Shown here one piece after another: positions 12,994 to 20,239 of a stretch of DNA of 27,519 nt; position 1 is the first letter of the stretch, and every line of letters begins with the position of its first letter. The position numbers and the translations under genes were made by a program. The DNA is from a virus. Location of the stretch: the IMG/VR virus record IMGVR_UViG_3300030118_002802, positions 36,056 to 63,574 of that record; one strand, given 5' to 3'. The notes beneath the pieces were generated by a model. That model searched no databases, had not been told where the DNA came from, and saw nothing but the letters and a program-made list of their open reading frames with translations.

Positions 12994-13293
12994 TTACTCT
13001 ATCATTACACTAACATCTGGGCTTGTGCCCTCTGTTGTTATTTTTAAACTTAATATAGATGTATCTACATTTACGTTATCATCTAAAACTAAAGAAGCTC
13101 CAACAGGTATAGTAACGAACTTGATTAAATAAGCATCGTTAGAAGTAGTACCATCATGTTTAAACAAACTAACAATAACAGCATTAGAACCACTATTGTT
13201 ACTAATATTAATTTTTGAAACTTGTGTATCAGAATCAAAATCTACTAACGTAGTTGTAGTAGCACTACTTATATTTGTTAAGCCTCTTTCCAT
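12994..13293 (-). CDS. Putative small structural (tail/head accessory) protein (99 aa)
   Basis: A beta-rich protein: SSATTTTLVDFDSDTQVSKI, NISNNSGSNAVIVSLFKHDG, LIKFVTIPVGASLVLDDNVN, then SILSLKITTEGTSPDVSVMIE. The alternating strand pattern with IPVGASLVL is common in small appendage proteins encoded near phage tail fibres (general knowledge). No signal peptide. Its start overlaps the upstream stop as TAATG. Exact role not known. Confidence 0.6.
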   Translation of the reverse strand: MERGLTNISSATTTTLVDFDSDTQVSKINISNNSGSNAVIVSLFKHDGTTSNDAYLIKFVTIPVGASLVLDDNVNVDTSILSLKITTEGTSPDVSVMIE

Positions 13294-13553
13294 TAAACAT
13301 CTATATTATAATCATATATAAAATCTTCAAACTCCCACTCTTCTATACCAGAGTTGTCACCAACCCAATCGCTATTATTAGTAAACGTATAGTTAGATAA
13401 CTCTGTTGTATTAGAAAAGGTGTTTAAAGCACCATCTATATTATCGCTTGTAATCACTATGTTTTTACTATTATCAACACTCTTTAGTGTATAAGAAATA
13501 TTTTCTTTATTTAAAGAATCAAAAACCTCTGATGTTACTATATAATAATTCAT
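13293..13553 (-). CDS. Hypothetical protein (86 aa)
   Basis: Acidic, Asn/Asp/Ser-rich protein starting MNYYIVTSEVFDSLNKENIS and ending SGIEEWEFEDFIYDYNIDV. No recognised domain. It is coupled on both sides (ATGA upstream with the LamG gene, TAATG downstream), within the tail appendage block, so a virion accessory role is likely but unproven. Its low charge contrasts with the basic proteins that follow. Confidence 0.6.
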   Translation of the reverse strand: MNYYIVTSEVFDSLNKENISYTLKSVDNSKNIVITSDNIDGALNTFSNTTELSNYTFTNNSDWVGDNSGIEEWEFEDFIYDYNIDV

Positions 13554-14452
13554 ATACTTATTATTGATGAGTCTCCACTTACGGTAAAAGCTGGTGCGCC
13601 ATTACCACTACTATCGTTACCATTACCAGCCTCAAAAGTATAATACCCTTTTAAATTGCTAGCACAACTATGTGTTGTTGCGTCTAATCTTGTGCCACCG
13701 TTATATAACTCACTAACCTCTGTAGCTGAAAGCTGTTTATCCCATATAGTTAAATCATTGTAAACAGTGTTAGTGCTATTACCGCTTTTTGCTTCATTAG
13801 CAACATTAGAGCCAATAGCTATTTGTCTATCTTGACTACTGTCCATAGCTGGATTACCTACATTTCTACCGTTTACATAAAACCCTACACCTAAAGAAGC
13901 ATCGTTCCAATAAGCGGTCATGTGAGCAGACGCAGCACTGTCTGTACCGCTTAACGCTAATGTTATCATTGTAAAGTTGTCATCACCGACGTTACCTCTA
14001 TTAGTAGCCGACCAATAAGTAGAAGCACCGCCTGTACCCGATCCAGTGTGTAAACCAGCAGCAACTCTCGCTGTATTATAGTTTCCGCTAGGTGAATGAA
14101 ATAACCAAAAGTTTTGTCTATAGTTACTATTGTTGTGACCAAACTCCGCGAATAATCTATTATTTGATTCGTTATAATATATTCTAAACATATCGTTTCT
14201 AGTACCAGTGCTACCAGTTTGATTAGAGTGAAAAAAATGTATGTTTGTATTTAAACTTGATGACCAACCAGCTCTAACCCAAAAAGAAACCGTGAACGGT
14301 GTTAACTCTGTAAAGTTAAAGTTACCGTTAGTATCAGATATTTTAATGAGATTAGAAGATCCAGTTGTTATAGATTTTGAAACGGCTTTGTTATCTGCTA
14401 TAGCAACAGGACCTGGAGCCACAAATGAATATGGATTAATTATAAAACCCAT
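13550..14452 (-). CDS. LamG/concanavalin-like domain appendage protein (300 aa)
   Basis: Probable receptor- or glycan-binding tail appendage. Seen: a short N-terminus MGFIINPYSFVAPGP typical of phage appendage proteins, then a LamG_3-like jelly roll: LTPFTVSFWVRAGW, a middle with several predicted strands, VGFYVNGRNVGN, YNDLTIWDKQLSATEVSELY, and LKGYYTFEAGNGNDSSGNG. The pattern WxxxLSxxEVxxLYNGG followed by GYYxFExGxGxxxxDxSGNG is characteristic of the family. Lies directly downstream of the tail fibre gene (TAATG). The start resembles the MAFIM/MAFKM starts downstream. Confidence 0.8.
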   Translation of the reverse strand: MGFIINPYSFVAPGPVAIADNKAVSKSITTGSSNLIKISDTNGNFNFTELTPFTVSFWVRAGWSSSLNTNIHFFHSNQTGSTGTRNDMFRIYYNESNNRLFAEFGHNNSNYRQNFWLFHSPSGNYNTARVAAGLHTGSGTGGASTYWSATNRGNVGDDNFTMITLALSGTDSAASAHMTAYWNDASLGVGFYVNGRNVGNPAMDSSQDRQIAIGSNVANEAKSGNSTNTVYNDLTIWDKQLSATEVSELYNGGTRLDATTHSCASNLKGYYTFEAGNGNDSSGNGAPAFTVSGDSSIISI

Positions 14453-15888
14453 TATTGATTACCTATTATAGCTACTTTTAAACCAGCGCCAGGTGTTGAT
14501 AAAACATTATTAATTGTAATTTTTATTTCAGCGTCATTTGAACAACCTGTAGTGTCTTCATTAAGGGTTGCTTGTGAAGCAGCTTCCTCAGATGTTGTTT
14601 CTTCAGTTTCTATATGAAGTTTTATGTCTCCACTAAATATGCTACTACCGTTGTTTGTTATTTCAATATTAGTTTTTCCTCCAGCTTCATCACCAGAAGC
14701 AGCCGTTGTTAAGCTAGCCTTTACCGCTGTTATAGTAAAAGCGTAAGGCATTCTAAATGTAACTTTAGTACCAGTAGTTAAATTACTAGTTTCATCAGAG
14801 CAGGCTATAACAAAGCTTTCTGTAGTAGAGCTAGATGCCGCAACTAAATCTATAGTACCATCAGAGTCTTGATATGTAGCTGTCACGTTAGTCTCTGTGT
14901 TGCCAGTAAACATAGCTCCAACTATATCTTGAACTTGCTCGTTGCTTAATTGCGTGTTAGTATCAGTAGAAACAAGATCTATTGTACCGTCCTCATCTTG
15001 ATATGTTGCCGTGATATTTGTTTCCGTATTACCTGTAAACATAGCGCCTACAATGTCTTGAACCTGCTCATTAGTTAACTGTGTATTAGTAGAAACAAGA
15101 TCTATTGTGCCGTCTTCGTCTTGGTATGTTGCTGTAATATTTGTTTCTGTATTATCTGTAAACATAGCACCCACAATGTCCTGAACCTGTTCATTGGTTA
15201 GCTGTGTGTCTGTATTTGTTGTGTAGTTTGGAGTACCAAAAGTACCGTCGTGCTTTAAAAACTGACCATTTTCACCCGCAGCTGGTAATAAATTACCATT
15301 ACCAGTTCCTAGTAAAGTTCTAATTTCGCTTGCTGTTTGGTCTGCTGTAGCACCAGCTTCTATTCCGTTTAGCTTAGTATGATCAGCATTTGTAAAAACG
15401 TTAGAATCATCAGCTTCTTCTACTGCTGTTTTAACTTGATCGTTAGTTAATTGTGTGTTTGTATCTGTGTCAACCCAAGGTACATTTACTACTAATTTAT
15501 CTTGGTGATCACCACTTGATATTCTTTGTATTACATAATATCTACCAGAAGTTGTTGTAGGTGTTTGTGTTGCTGTTTCTGCAATACTGCTAAATATTTT
15601 TACCCCGCCTAATGCGGTTGGTCTTGCTCCTAATATATTTAGAGTTGCAGAGTAATCACCACCAGTAGTGTTTAACTCGTTGTCTACACTTATACCAGTA
15701 CCTCCCGTTAAGTCTACACCTGTAATATCTCCAGACGATGTAGTTATAGTTGATTTAACTATTTTGTTGTTTGAATCTAAACCTAAATTACCACCACTAA
15801 CAATAGTTCCTGTGTTAATGTTTTCTAAGTAAACATCACTACGAAATCTTGCTATTAAGTTCCATATATGTTGACCTACCCATTTCAC
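14452..15888 (-). CDS. Tail fibre protein with tandem repeats (478 aa)
   Basis: N-terminus MKWVGQHIWNLIARFRSDVY leads into Gly/Thr-rich sequence (SGGNLGLDSNNKIVKS) typical of fibre shafts. The middle has HTKLNGIEAGATADQTASEI, a common phage fibre motif, and then three copies of a roughly 42-residue unit (QLTNEQVQDIVGAMFTxNTE, TNITATYQDEDGTIDLVS) at residues about 226-350. The C-terminal 120 residues form a beta-rich domain (TGTKVTFRMPYAFTITAVKA, NIEITNNGSSIFSG) ending LKVAIIGNQ. Expected to form a trimeric fibre for host contact (inference). The start overlaps the stop of the T9SS cargo gene. Confidence 0.82.
   Translation of the reverse strand: MKWVGQHIWNLIARFRSDVYLENINTGTIVSGGNLGLDSNNKIVKSTITTSSGDITGVDLTGGTGISVDNELNTTGGDYSATLNILGARPTALGGVKIFSSIAETATQTPTTTSGRYYVIQRISSGDHQDKLVVNVPWVDTDTNTQLTNDQVKTAVEEADDSNVFTNADHTKLNGIEAGATADQTASEIRTLLGTGNGNLLPAAGENGQFLKHDGTFGTPNYTTNTDTQLTNEQVQDIVGAMFTDNTETNITATYQDEDGTIDLVSTNTQLTNEQVQDIVGAMFTGNTETNITATYQDEDGTIDLVSTDTNTQLSNEQVQDIVGAMFTGNTETNVTATYQDSDGTIDLVAASSSTTESFVIACSDETSNLTTGTKVTFRMPYAFTITAVKASLTTAASGDEAGGKTNIEITNNGSSIFSGDIKLHIETEETTSEEAASQATLNEDTTGCSNDAEIKITINNVLSTPGAGLKVAIIGNQ
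14840..15212 (-). repeat. Three tandem ~125-bp repeats within the tail fibre gene
   Basis: Each unit encodes QLxNEQVQDIVGAMFTxNTETNxTATYQDxDGTIDLV. The first two units are nearly identical in protein, and the third has QLS, NVT and DSD changes. Many differences between units are at synonymous third positions, so the copies are not a recent DNA duplication. They may allow changes in fibre length by recombination. Confidence 0.85.
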
Positions 15889-18044
15889 TGTTTTATTATT
15901 CTATTAATATATGTTTTTTCGTTATCAATTATATGTATTAGATATATTCCAGGAATCAAATAGGATACATCTAAGACATTTATATTTTGTTTTGATATAA
16001 TCATATCCCCTAGATAATTAAATACGTTTATATCAACATTTTTATTTATGTTAATATTGTTAATAACTGGGTTTGGAAATATTTTTATACCACTTCTATA
16101 CTCTATAATATTAGTAGGACCAGTCCAACCATCTTGACAATAGTTATAAAGATCAATACAAGTATTATCCCACTCTACATCACAGCAGTAATCATCAATA
16201 TCTATAACCCACTCAAAACAATCATTAGGAATATAGTATATATCACCAACGTTACAACCAGCAGAGTAATAGCAAGAGCTGTCGGGTGTGTTAACCATCG
16301 AATTATAATTAACAGCGGTCGGATCATTACAACCAACAATAGGATAAATACAACTACCATTATCAGCATTTGCAAGCACGTTATAATTGAGTGCAGTAGA
16401 GTCTGTACAACCGTATGTATATGGAATACAACTTCCGTCATCTGTGTTTGCGTTAGAGTTATAGTTAAACATTGTTGGATCAGTGCAACCATAAACAAAA
16501 GGTATACAGCTACCATCATCAACGTTAGCGTTAGCGTTATAATTAAAAGCTAAAGGTTGCATACAACCTAATATAACAGGTATACAACCACCGTTATCTA
16601 TATTAGCTAAACTATCATAGTTAAAAGCTGTAGTATCAGTACAACCAAACATAGCTAAAGTTTGACAACTGTCTTGTACCATTACATCAGAAATATAATT
16701 GTTAGCAGTGTCAACATGATATTCTAAATACGCTGGCGAAGTACAACCAGGGTAATAATAACACGTTTCATTTACGTTTGCTAGGCTATCGTAGTTCCAA
16801 GCTGTTGAATCTAAACAACCATAAACCTTTTCAATACACTCATCACCACAATACGTTTGAGCTGTGTAAACAAAAAACGGCTGTATAAAAGGAGGTTGTA
16901 TACTTATAACAGTATCGCCAAAAGGATTTGTTAAAGTAAAACCACATTCCAAAGCTGTCATACTAGCCTGTTGGTTTATAAAAAATTTAAACTTAACTTG
17001 CTCAGGTGCGTTTAAAACTATAGATGTAGTTTGATTAAAGCCAGATAACAACACGTGTTCTGTTGTGTCATCTTGATAAACCTCTAATCTACTACCTACC
17101 CAACCGTTACCAGCTAAATCATGAAGTGTTAAGTTAAAAGAACAACTATCAACATAATCCATGTAGTTAGCTGTTGAGTCGTAATTAAAAGCTGTTGAGT
17201 CTATACAGCCAATAATTTTTAAAGTAATACAACTACTATCGCTTACAGTAGCTATAGGATTATATTCTAAATAATTATCATCTGTACAACCATAAATAGG
17301 AGGCGGTGGTGTACATGTATCTGAGATAATAACGTGACTACTATCATTACCAAAGTTAGCGTCTGTACCGTAAACTAAAGTATCACCGCACTGAATAACA
17401 TAATAAGAACCATCTTGTCCACCCCATAAACTACCAGCCATACCGTCACCGTATTGATCTTCTATTACAAAAACAAACTCTCCAATAGGTAAACATATTA
17501 TATGGCTTTGTGGTTGATAGTCTGGCGCGTTTGTATAAGGCCCGTTAAAAAACATAGTATTACCCAACGTGTCTTCTATACGCCAAGAGGTTTCGTCTGG
17601 GTATTGATCGGTATTTATTTGTATTAATGTAGGTACACAAGGACCAGGTGGTGGTGGATTAGGTAAGCATTGGGGCACCGGCCTATTATGTATCAAACCC
17701 GTTGTAAAAGTACTTACAGGGTAATCAACTATAGTATCTCCACACACTGTAACATAATACTCACCATTAATTATACCATCACCATAACTATCATATATAA
17801 CAAAAGAAATATTAATTGATGTATCTCCAATATATATAGTATCATAATTCATAACATTAGGTGTTGAATAATGACCATATTGAACTTCAGCTATAACAGG
17901 TCCTTGATAAGCAGAATCATATAATATCCATCTATTTTCAGAAGGATAACTATCTGTTTTTAAATGTATAATAACTTCTATTGAATCTGTAGGTGATCCA
18001 AGTGTTAATATAGGTAATAAAAGTATAAATAAAAATTTTTTCAT
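15885..18044 (-). CDS. Secreted Cys-repeat protein with T9SS C-terminal sorting domain (719 aa)
   Basis: Predicted export by Sec and then by the host type IX secretion system to the cell surface or medium. Seen: signal peptide MKKFLFILLLPILTLGS; two related beta domains with IYDSYGDGIINGEYYVTVCG and IEDQYGDGMAGSLW (about residues 20-230); a third with LTLHDLAGNGWVGSRLEVYQ; about nine repeats of the form GCxDxxAxNYxxxANxDxGSC; a CFEWVIDIDDYCCDVEWDNT motif common in secreted flavobacterial proteins; and a final 72 residues with FPNP, INVFNYLGD and YLIPGIYLIHI, ending in RIIKQ, as in Por-type (TIGR04183) sorting domains. It lies between the tail fibre and a thioredoxin-like gene, coupled by ATGA. 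A host-derived moron or a virion adhesin are both possible. Confidence 0.85.
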   Translation of the reverse strand: MKKFLFILLLPILTLGSPTDSIEVIIHLKTDSYPSENRWILYDSAYQGPVIAEVQYGHYSTPNVMNYDTIYIGDTSINISFVIYDSYGDGIINGEYYVTVCGDTIVDYPVSTFTTGLIHNRPVPQCLPNPPPPGPCVPTLIQINTDQYPDETSWRIEDTLGNTMFFNGPYTNAPDYQPQSHIICLPIGEFVFVIEDQYGDGMAGSLWGGQDGSYYVIQCGDTLVYGTDANFGNDSSHVIISDTCTPPPPIYGCTDDNYLEYNPIATVSDSSCITLKIIGCIDSTAFNYDSTANYMDYVDSCSFNLTLHDLAGNGWVGSRLEVYQDDTTEHVLLSGFNQTTSIVLNAPEQVKFKFFINQQASMTALECGFTLTNPFGDTVISIQPPFIQPFFVYTAQTYCGDECIEKVYGCLDSTAWNYDSLANVNETCYYYPGCTSPAYLEYHVDTANNYISDVMVQDSCQTLAMFGCTDTTAFNYDSLANIDNGGCIPVILGCMQPLAFNYNANANVDDGSCIPFVYGCTDPTMFNYNSNANTDDGSCIPYTYGCTDSTALNYNVLANADNGSCIYPIVGCNDPTAVNYNSMVNTPDSSCYYSAGCNVGDIYYIPNDCFEWVIDIDDYCCDVEWDNTCIDLYNYCQDGWTGPTNIIEYRSGIKIFPNPVINNININKNVDINVFNYLGDMIISKQNINVLDVSYLIPGIYLIHIIDNEKTYINRIIKQ
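16260..17300 (-). repeat. Region of about nine ~24-residue Cys/Asp repeats in the T9SS cargo gene
   Basis: The consensus is (Y/L/I)GCxDxxAxNYxxxANxDxGSC(I/Y). Two copies precede and seven follow the third beta domain. Each has two Cys and several Asp/Asn, consistent with disulphide and possibly Ca binding (inference). They are divergent at DNA level. Confidence 0.8.
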
Positions 18045-18046
18045 AA

Positions 18047-18397
18047 TTAAAACTTGCTCATTAATAATTCGTTTATATATTCTTGTACTTCTTTTCTAGT
18101 TGCTAATAGCTTAAAACTAAGATCAGCCTGAAACCTTGCAACCTCTTCTCCATCGTCAAAAACGATTATTGTAGGTACTACTGCTATTTTATATTTTTTA
18201 GCGCAGTCACCTTTACCAACGTCCATGTTTTCTTTCTTAACATCTGACAATTTACTAAACCACTCTACGTTGTTTGATTTATTCCACTCCGCATTAAAAT
18301 GTATAACTTTTACTTGTGAGAACGCTACTGATATTGTAAATACAAATATCATTATCATTAGGTATACTACCTTTGATAGATCAATTTTATTTTCCAT
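18047..18397 (-). CDS. Exported thioredoxin-fold protein lacking the CxxC (116 aa)
   Basis: A hydrophobic segment at residues 9-27 (VVYLMIMIFVFTISVAFS) is a signal peptide or TM anchor, so the domain should be periplasmic. The rest follows thioredoxin: VKVIHFNAEWNKSN (strand, then where WCxxC is expected), a helix, KYKIAVVPTIIVFDDGEEVA with the conserved cis-Pro75, then ARFQADLSFKL. Asn39 and Asn42 stand in place of the two redox Cys, so disulphide chemistry is not expected. The only Cys, in KGDCAKKYK, precedes the cis-Pro strand. Lies two bases upstream of the T9SS cargo gene; a folding-helper or binding role is possible (inference). Confidence 0.72.
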   Translation of the reverse strand: MENKIDLSKVVYLMIMIFVFTISVAFSQVKVIHFNAEWNKSNNVEWFSKLSDVKKENMDVGKGDCAKKYKIAVVPTIIVFDDGEEVARFQADLSFKLLATRKEVQEYINELLMSKF

Positions 18398-18405
18398 TTT
18401 ATTAT

Positions 18406-18687
18406 TTATCTGTTATATAATTTATCCTCTATTTTTTCAAGAGTAATTTTAATTTCTTCAACGTCTTTTTGTGTATCCATAATAGTGTTGCGTATCATTT
18501 GATCTTTCATATCAAACTCTACGCGAGTTATTTCTGGGTCAGGTGGCGCTGGTAGTTCTTTAGCTTCAGCTATATCAGCTTGCAACATAAACCACATACT
18601 TATTAATGTAGCCATTGCAAACCCTATACCTATCATTGTTTTTATACTTAATTTAAAAGACGTATCTTCGTTTAATTCTTTTGTCAT
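18406..18687 (-). CDS. Membrane protein with coiled-coil tail (93 aa), holin-like candidate
   Basis: One hydrophobic helix at about residues 16-36 (MIGIGFAMATLISMWFMLQA), then ELPAPPDPEITRVEF and a charged heptad-like helix (QKDVEEIKITLEKIEDKL). The N-terminus MTKELNEDTSFKLSIK is cytoplasmic-like. One TM plus a coiled coil fits a small holin or a membrane-anchored virion or envelope protein; sequence alone does not decide. The start overlaps the upstream stop as TAATG, in the envelope-protein cluster. Confidence 0.6.
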   Translation of the reverse strand: MTKELNEDTSFKLSIKTMIGIGFAMATLISMWFMLQADIAEAKELPAPPDPEITRVEFDMKDQMIRNTIMDTQKDVEEIKITLEKIEDKLYNR

Positions 18688-19196
18688 TATCCAACGTTTA
18701 TATTGTTAGTTTTACGCATAGTTATTTGTCCAGGTTTTTTATTTGGTACAGTTTTATTTGGGTCTTTTGTTTCGTCGTTTGCTTTTTTAATTACTTCGCT
18801 TGTCTTTTTAGCGTTCTTAACTTGCTTTCTTATTTTATCAGCTGTTCTAGCAGCAGTTATTGTTTGTGTGCCTGGAACAAATGCCACGGCGTTTAAACCA
18901 GCATTTACTAAGTGTTTTTTTGCTTCGTCTTTATCTCCTTCGTATGCCGCGTAACCAGCTCGACCAAGAGACACAAGCGCATTTGCTCCGTCAACTACGT
19001 TACCAATTAGAGGAGCATTACCAAGCATAACACCATAATCCTGCATAGTGTCTAACCAACTGTGATTATCTTTTAGAGGACTTCTATTTCCTAAACCTTG
19101 TCTAAGTTTTCTTTGTATTTCAGGACCTTTACAATGACACCTACTAGGGTGTCTTCTAAGGCCATGCATATATTTTCTCGCTTTGTGTTTTCCCAT
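18687..19196 (-). CDS. Hypothetical protein with pre-toxin-like helical region (169 aa)
   Basis: Basic N-terminus MGKHKARKYMHGLRRHPSRC with a CHC, then DTMQDYGVMLGNAPLIGNVV, DGANALVSLGRAGYAAYEGD and NAGLNAVAFVPGTQTITAAR, followed by a Lys-rich tail. The order hydrophobic helix, PLIGNVVDGANA, short charged hairpin, then AFVPGTQ resembles the helical regions preceding toxin domains in polymorphic toxins (memory). No toxin active site is visible. Could also be an internal virion protein that interacts with membrane. Function unknown. Confidence 0.6.
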   Translation of the reverse strand: MGKHKARKYMHGLRRHPSRCHCKGPEIQRKLRQGLGNRSPLKDNHSWLDTMQDYGVMLGNAPLIGNVVDGANALVSLGRAGYAAYEGDKDEAKKHLVNAGLNAVAFVPGTQTITAARTADKIRKQVKNAKKTSEVIKKANDETKDPNKTVPNKKPGQITMRKTNNINVG

Positions 19197-19198
19197 GA

Positions 19199-20239
19199 TT
19201 AAAATATTACATAGTTAATACCGCACTTAAAGTCGTACCATGTTCTATTCCAGTACTTATTGTATCTACCCTCTGTAAATAAACCTAAATGCTTGTTTAA
19301 TTTATAACCAAATATAAGCCCACCAGATAAATCATACCATTGTTTGTTGTCATTATATTCATGGTAAGAGTATTCTCCACCATCATCGTAGTGGTAAGGC
19401 ATTACGTTACCCCAAGTATGTAGCCATATATTTTTTTTATAATAATAGTAGTCAAAACCAATTACCAGTGACTGTAAAAGTTTTCTGTCTAGTTCATTTT
19501 TTTTACGTTCAACATAATTTTTTAATACAACTGGTATAACTACTTCTTCCCAAACTTCATTACTAGTAGCTACAATATTACCATCTGGATCTTTATATTC
19601 TGAGTTCCAAACATCAACCTCGTAACCTTCTTGTATAGCTAAATAAGTGTAATGTATATAATCGTTTTCTAAACTCCAGTCATCTAGCGGGTCATAACCA
19701 TAAGGCTCAGACATTCTTTGTACAGCGCCGATGTTAAAGCTAAGTTTACCAAAGTCTTTTTTATATCTTTGTGATGTTTCAAAGTATTCTACATCCGCAA
19801 AACCATCTTTTAAATATTCTGCTTTTAAAACATAATGTTTGTTAACATATCTTACAAAGTGATTTTGATCTATATAAGAAACACCTTCTTGTCTTTTGTA
19901 ATCTACCTCAAACAAATATTCAAAAGGAGCTAAACCAACTGTAGCAGCATCACCATAAGCAGACTCTGTACCGTCTTTAAATTTACTTACATCTTCATAT
20001 TGAAAACGTTTTATTTTACGTATGCCTAACGTTAAAGAGTAATCATAAGGTGTGGTTATTGTATCGTAACCTAAAACACCATCATAAACAGAATATACAT
20101 TTTCATTTGCTAAAGATGTGTTACCGTTTACAGCAGCGTAAAACGTAGAGAATTTAAATATCTGACTACAACATTTTTTAGGAGTTGAACAAGCAGATAG
20201 TATTAATAATAATATAACAATTAATCGTGATAATAACAT
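19199..20239 (-). CDS. Putative outer-membrane lipoprotein, beta-barrel-like (346 aa)
   Basis: The N-terminus MLLSRLIVILLLILSACSTP is a lipoprotein signal peptide with lipobox LSAC (Cys17 lipidated). The mature part alternates aromatic beta strands: YSLTLGIRKIKRFQYED, VLKAEYLKDGFADVEYFETS, LVIGFDYYYYKKNIWLHT, LSGGLIFGYKLNKHLGLFTE, and it ends WYDFKCGINYVIF, a C-terminal aromatic strand typical of outer-membrane barrels. Cys17 is followed by STPKK, without an acidic patch like the Bacteroidetes surface-export signal, so it may stay on the inner face. Overlaps the giant gene's end by 19 bases. I know no homologue. Superinfection exclusion or lysis at the outer membrane are possible roles (inference). 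Confidence 0.65.
   Translation of the reverse strand: MLLSRLIVILLLILSACSTPKKCCSQIFKFSTFYAAVNGNTSLANENVYSVYDGVLGYDTITTPYDYSLTLGIRKIKRFQYEDVSKFKDGTESAYGDAATVGLAPFEYLFEVDYKRQEGVSYIDQNHFVRYVNKHYVLKAEYLKDGFADVEYFETSQRYKKDFGKLSFNIGAVQRMSEPYGYDPLDDWSLENDYIHYTYLAIQEGYEVDVWNSEYKDPDGNIVATSNEVWEEVVIPVVLKNYVERKKNELDRKLLQSLVIGFDYYYYKKNIWLHTWGNVMPYHYDDGGEYSYHEYNDNKQWYDLSGGLIFGYKLNKHLGLFTEGRYNKYWNRTWYDFKCGINYVIF

Noticed and set aside
14840-15212. CRISPR-like array
   Set aside because: The repeats are long, in frame, diverged at synonymous sites and have no spacers; they encode a tail fibre.
16134-16553. 139-aa + strand frame antisense to the T9SS cargo gene
   Set aside because: It has a low-complexity Ile/Val/Thr composition that mirrors the Cys/Asp/Asn repeats on the other strand, and it opposes the direction of the whole operon.
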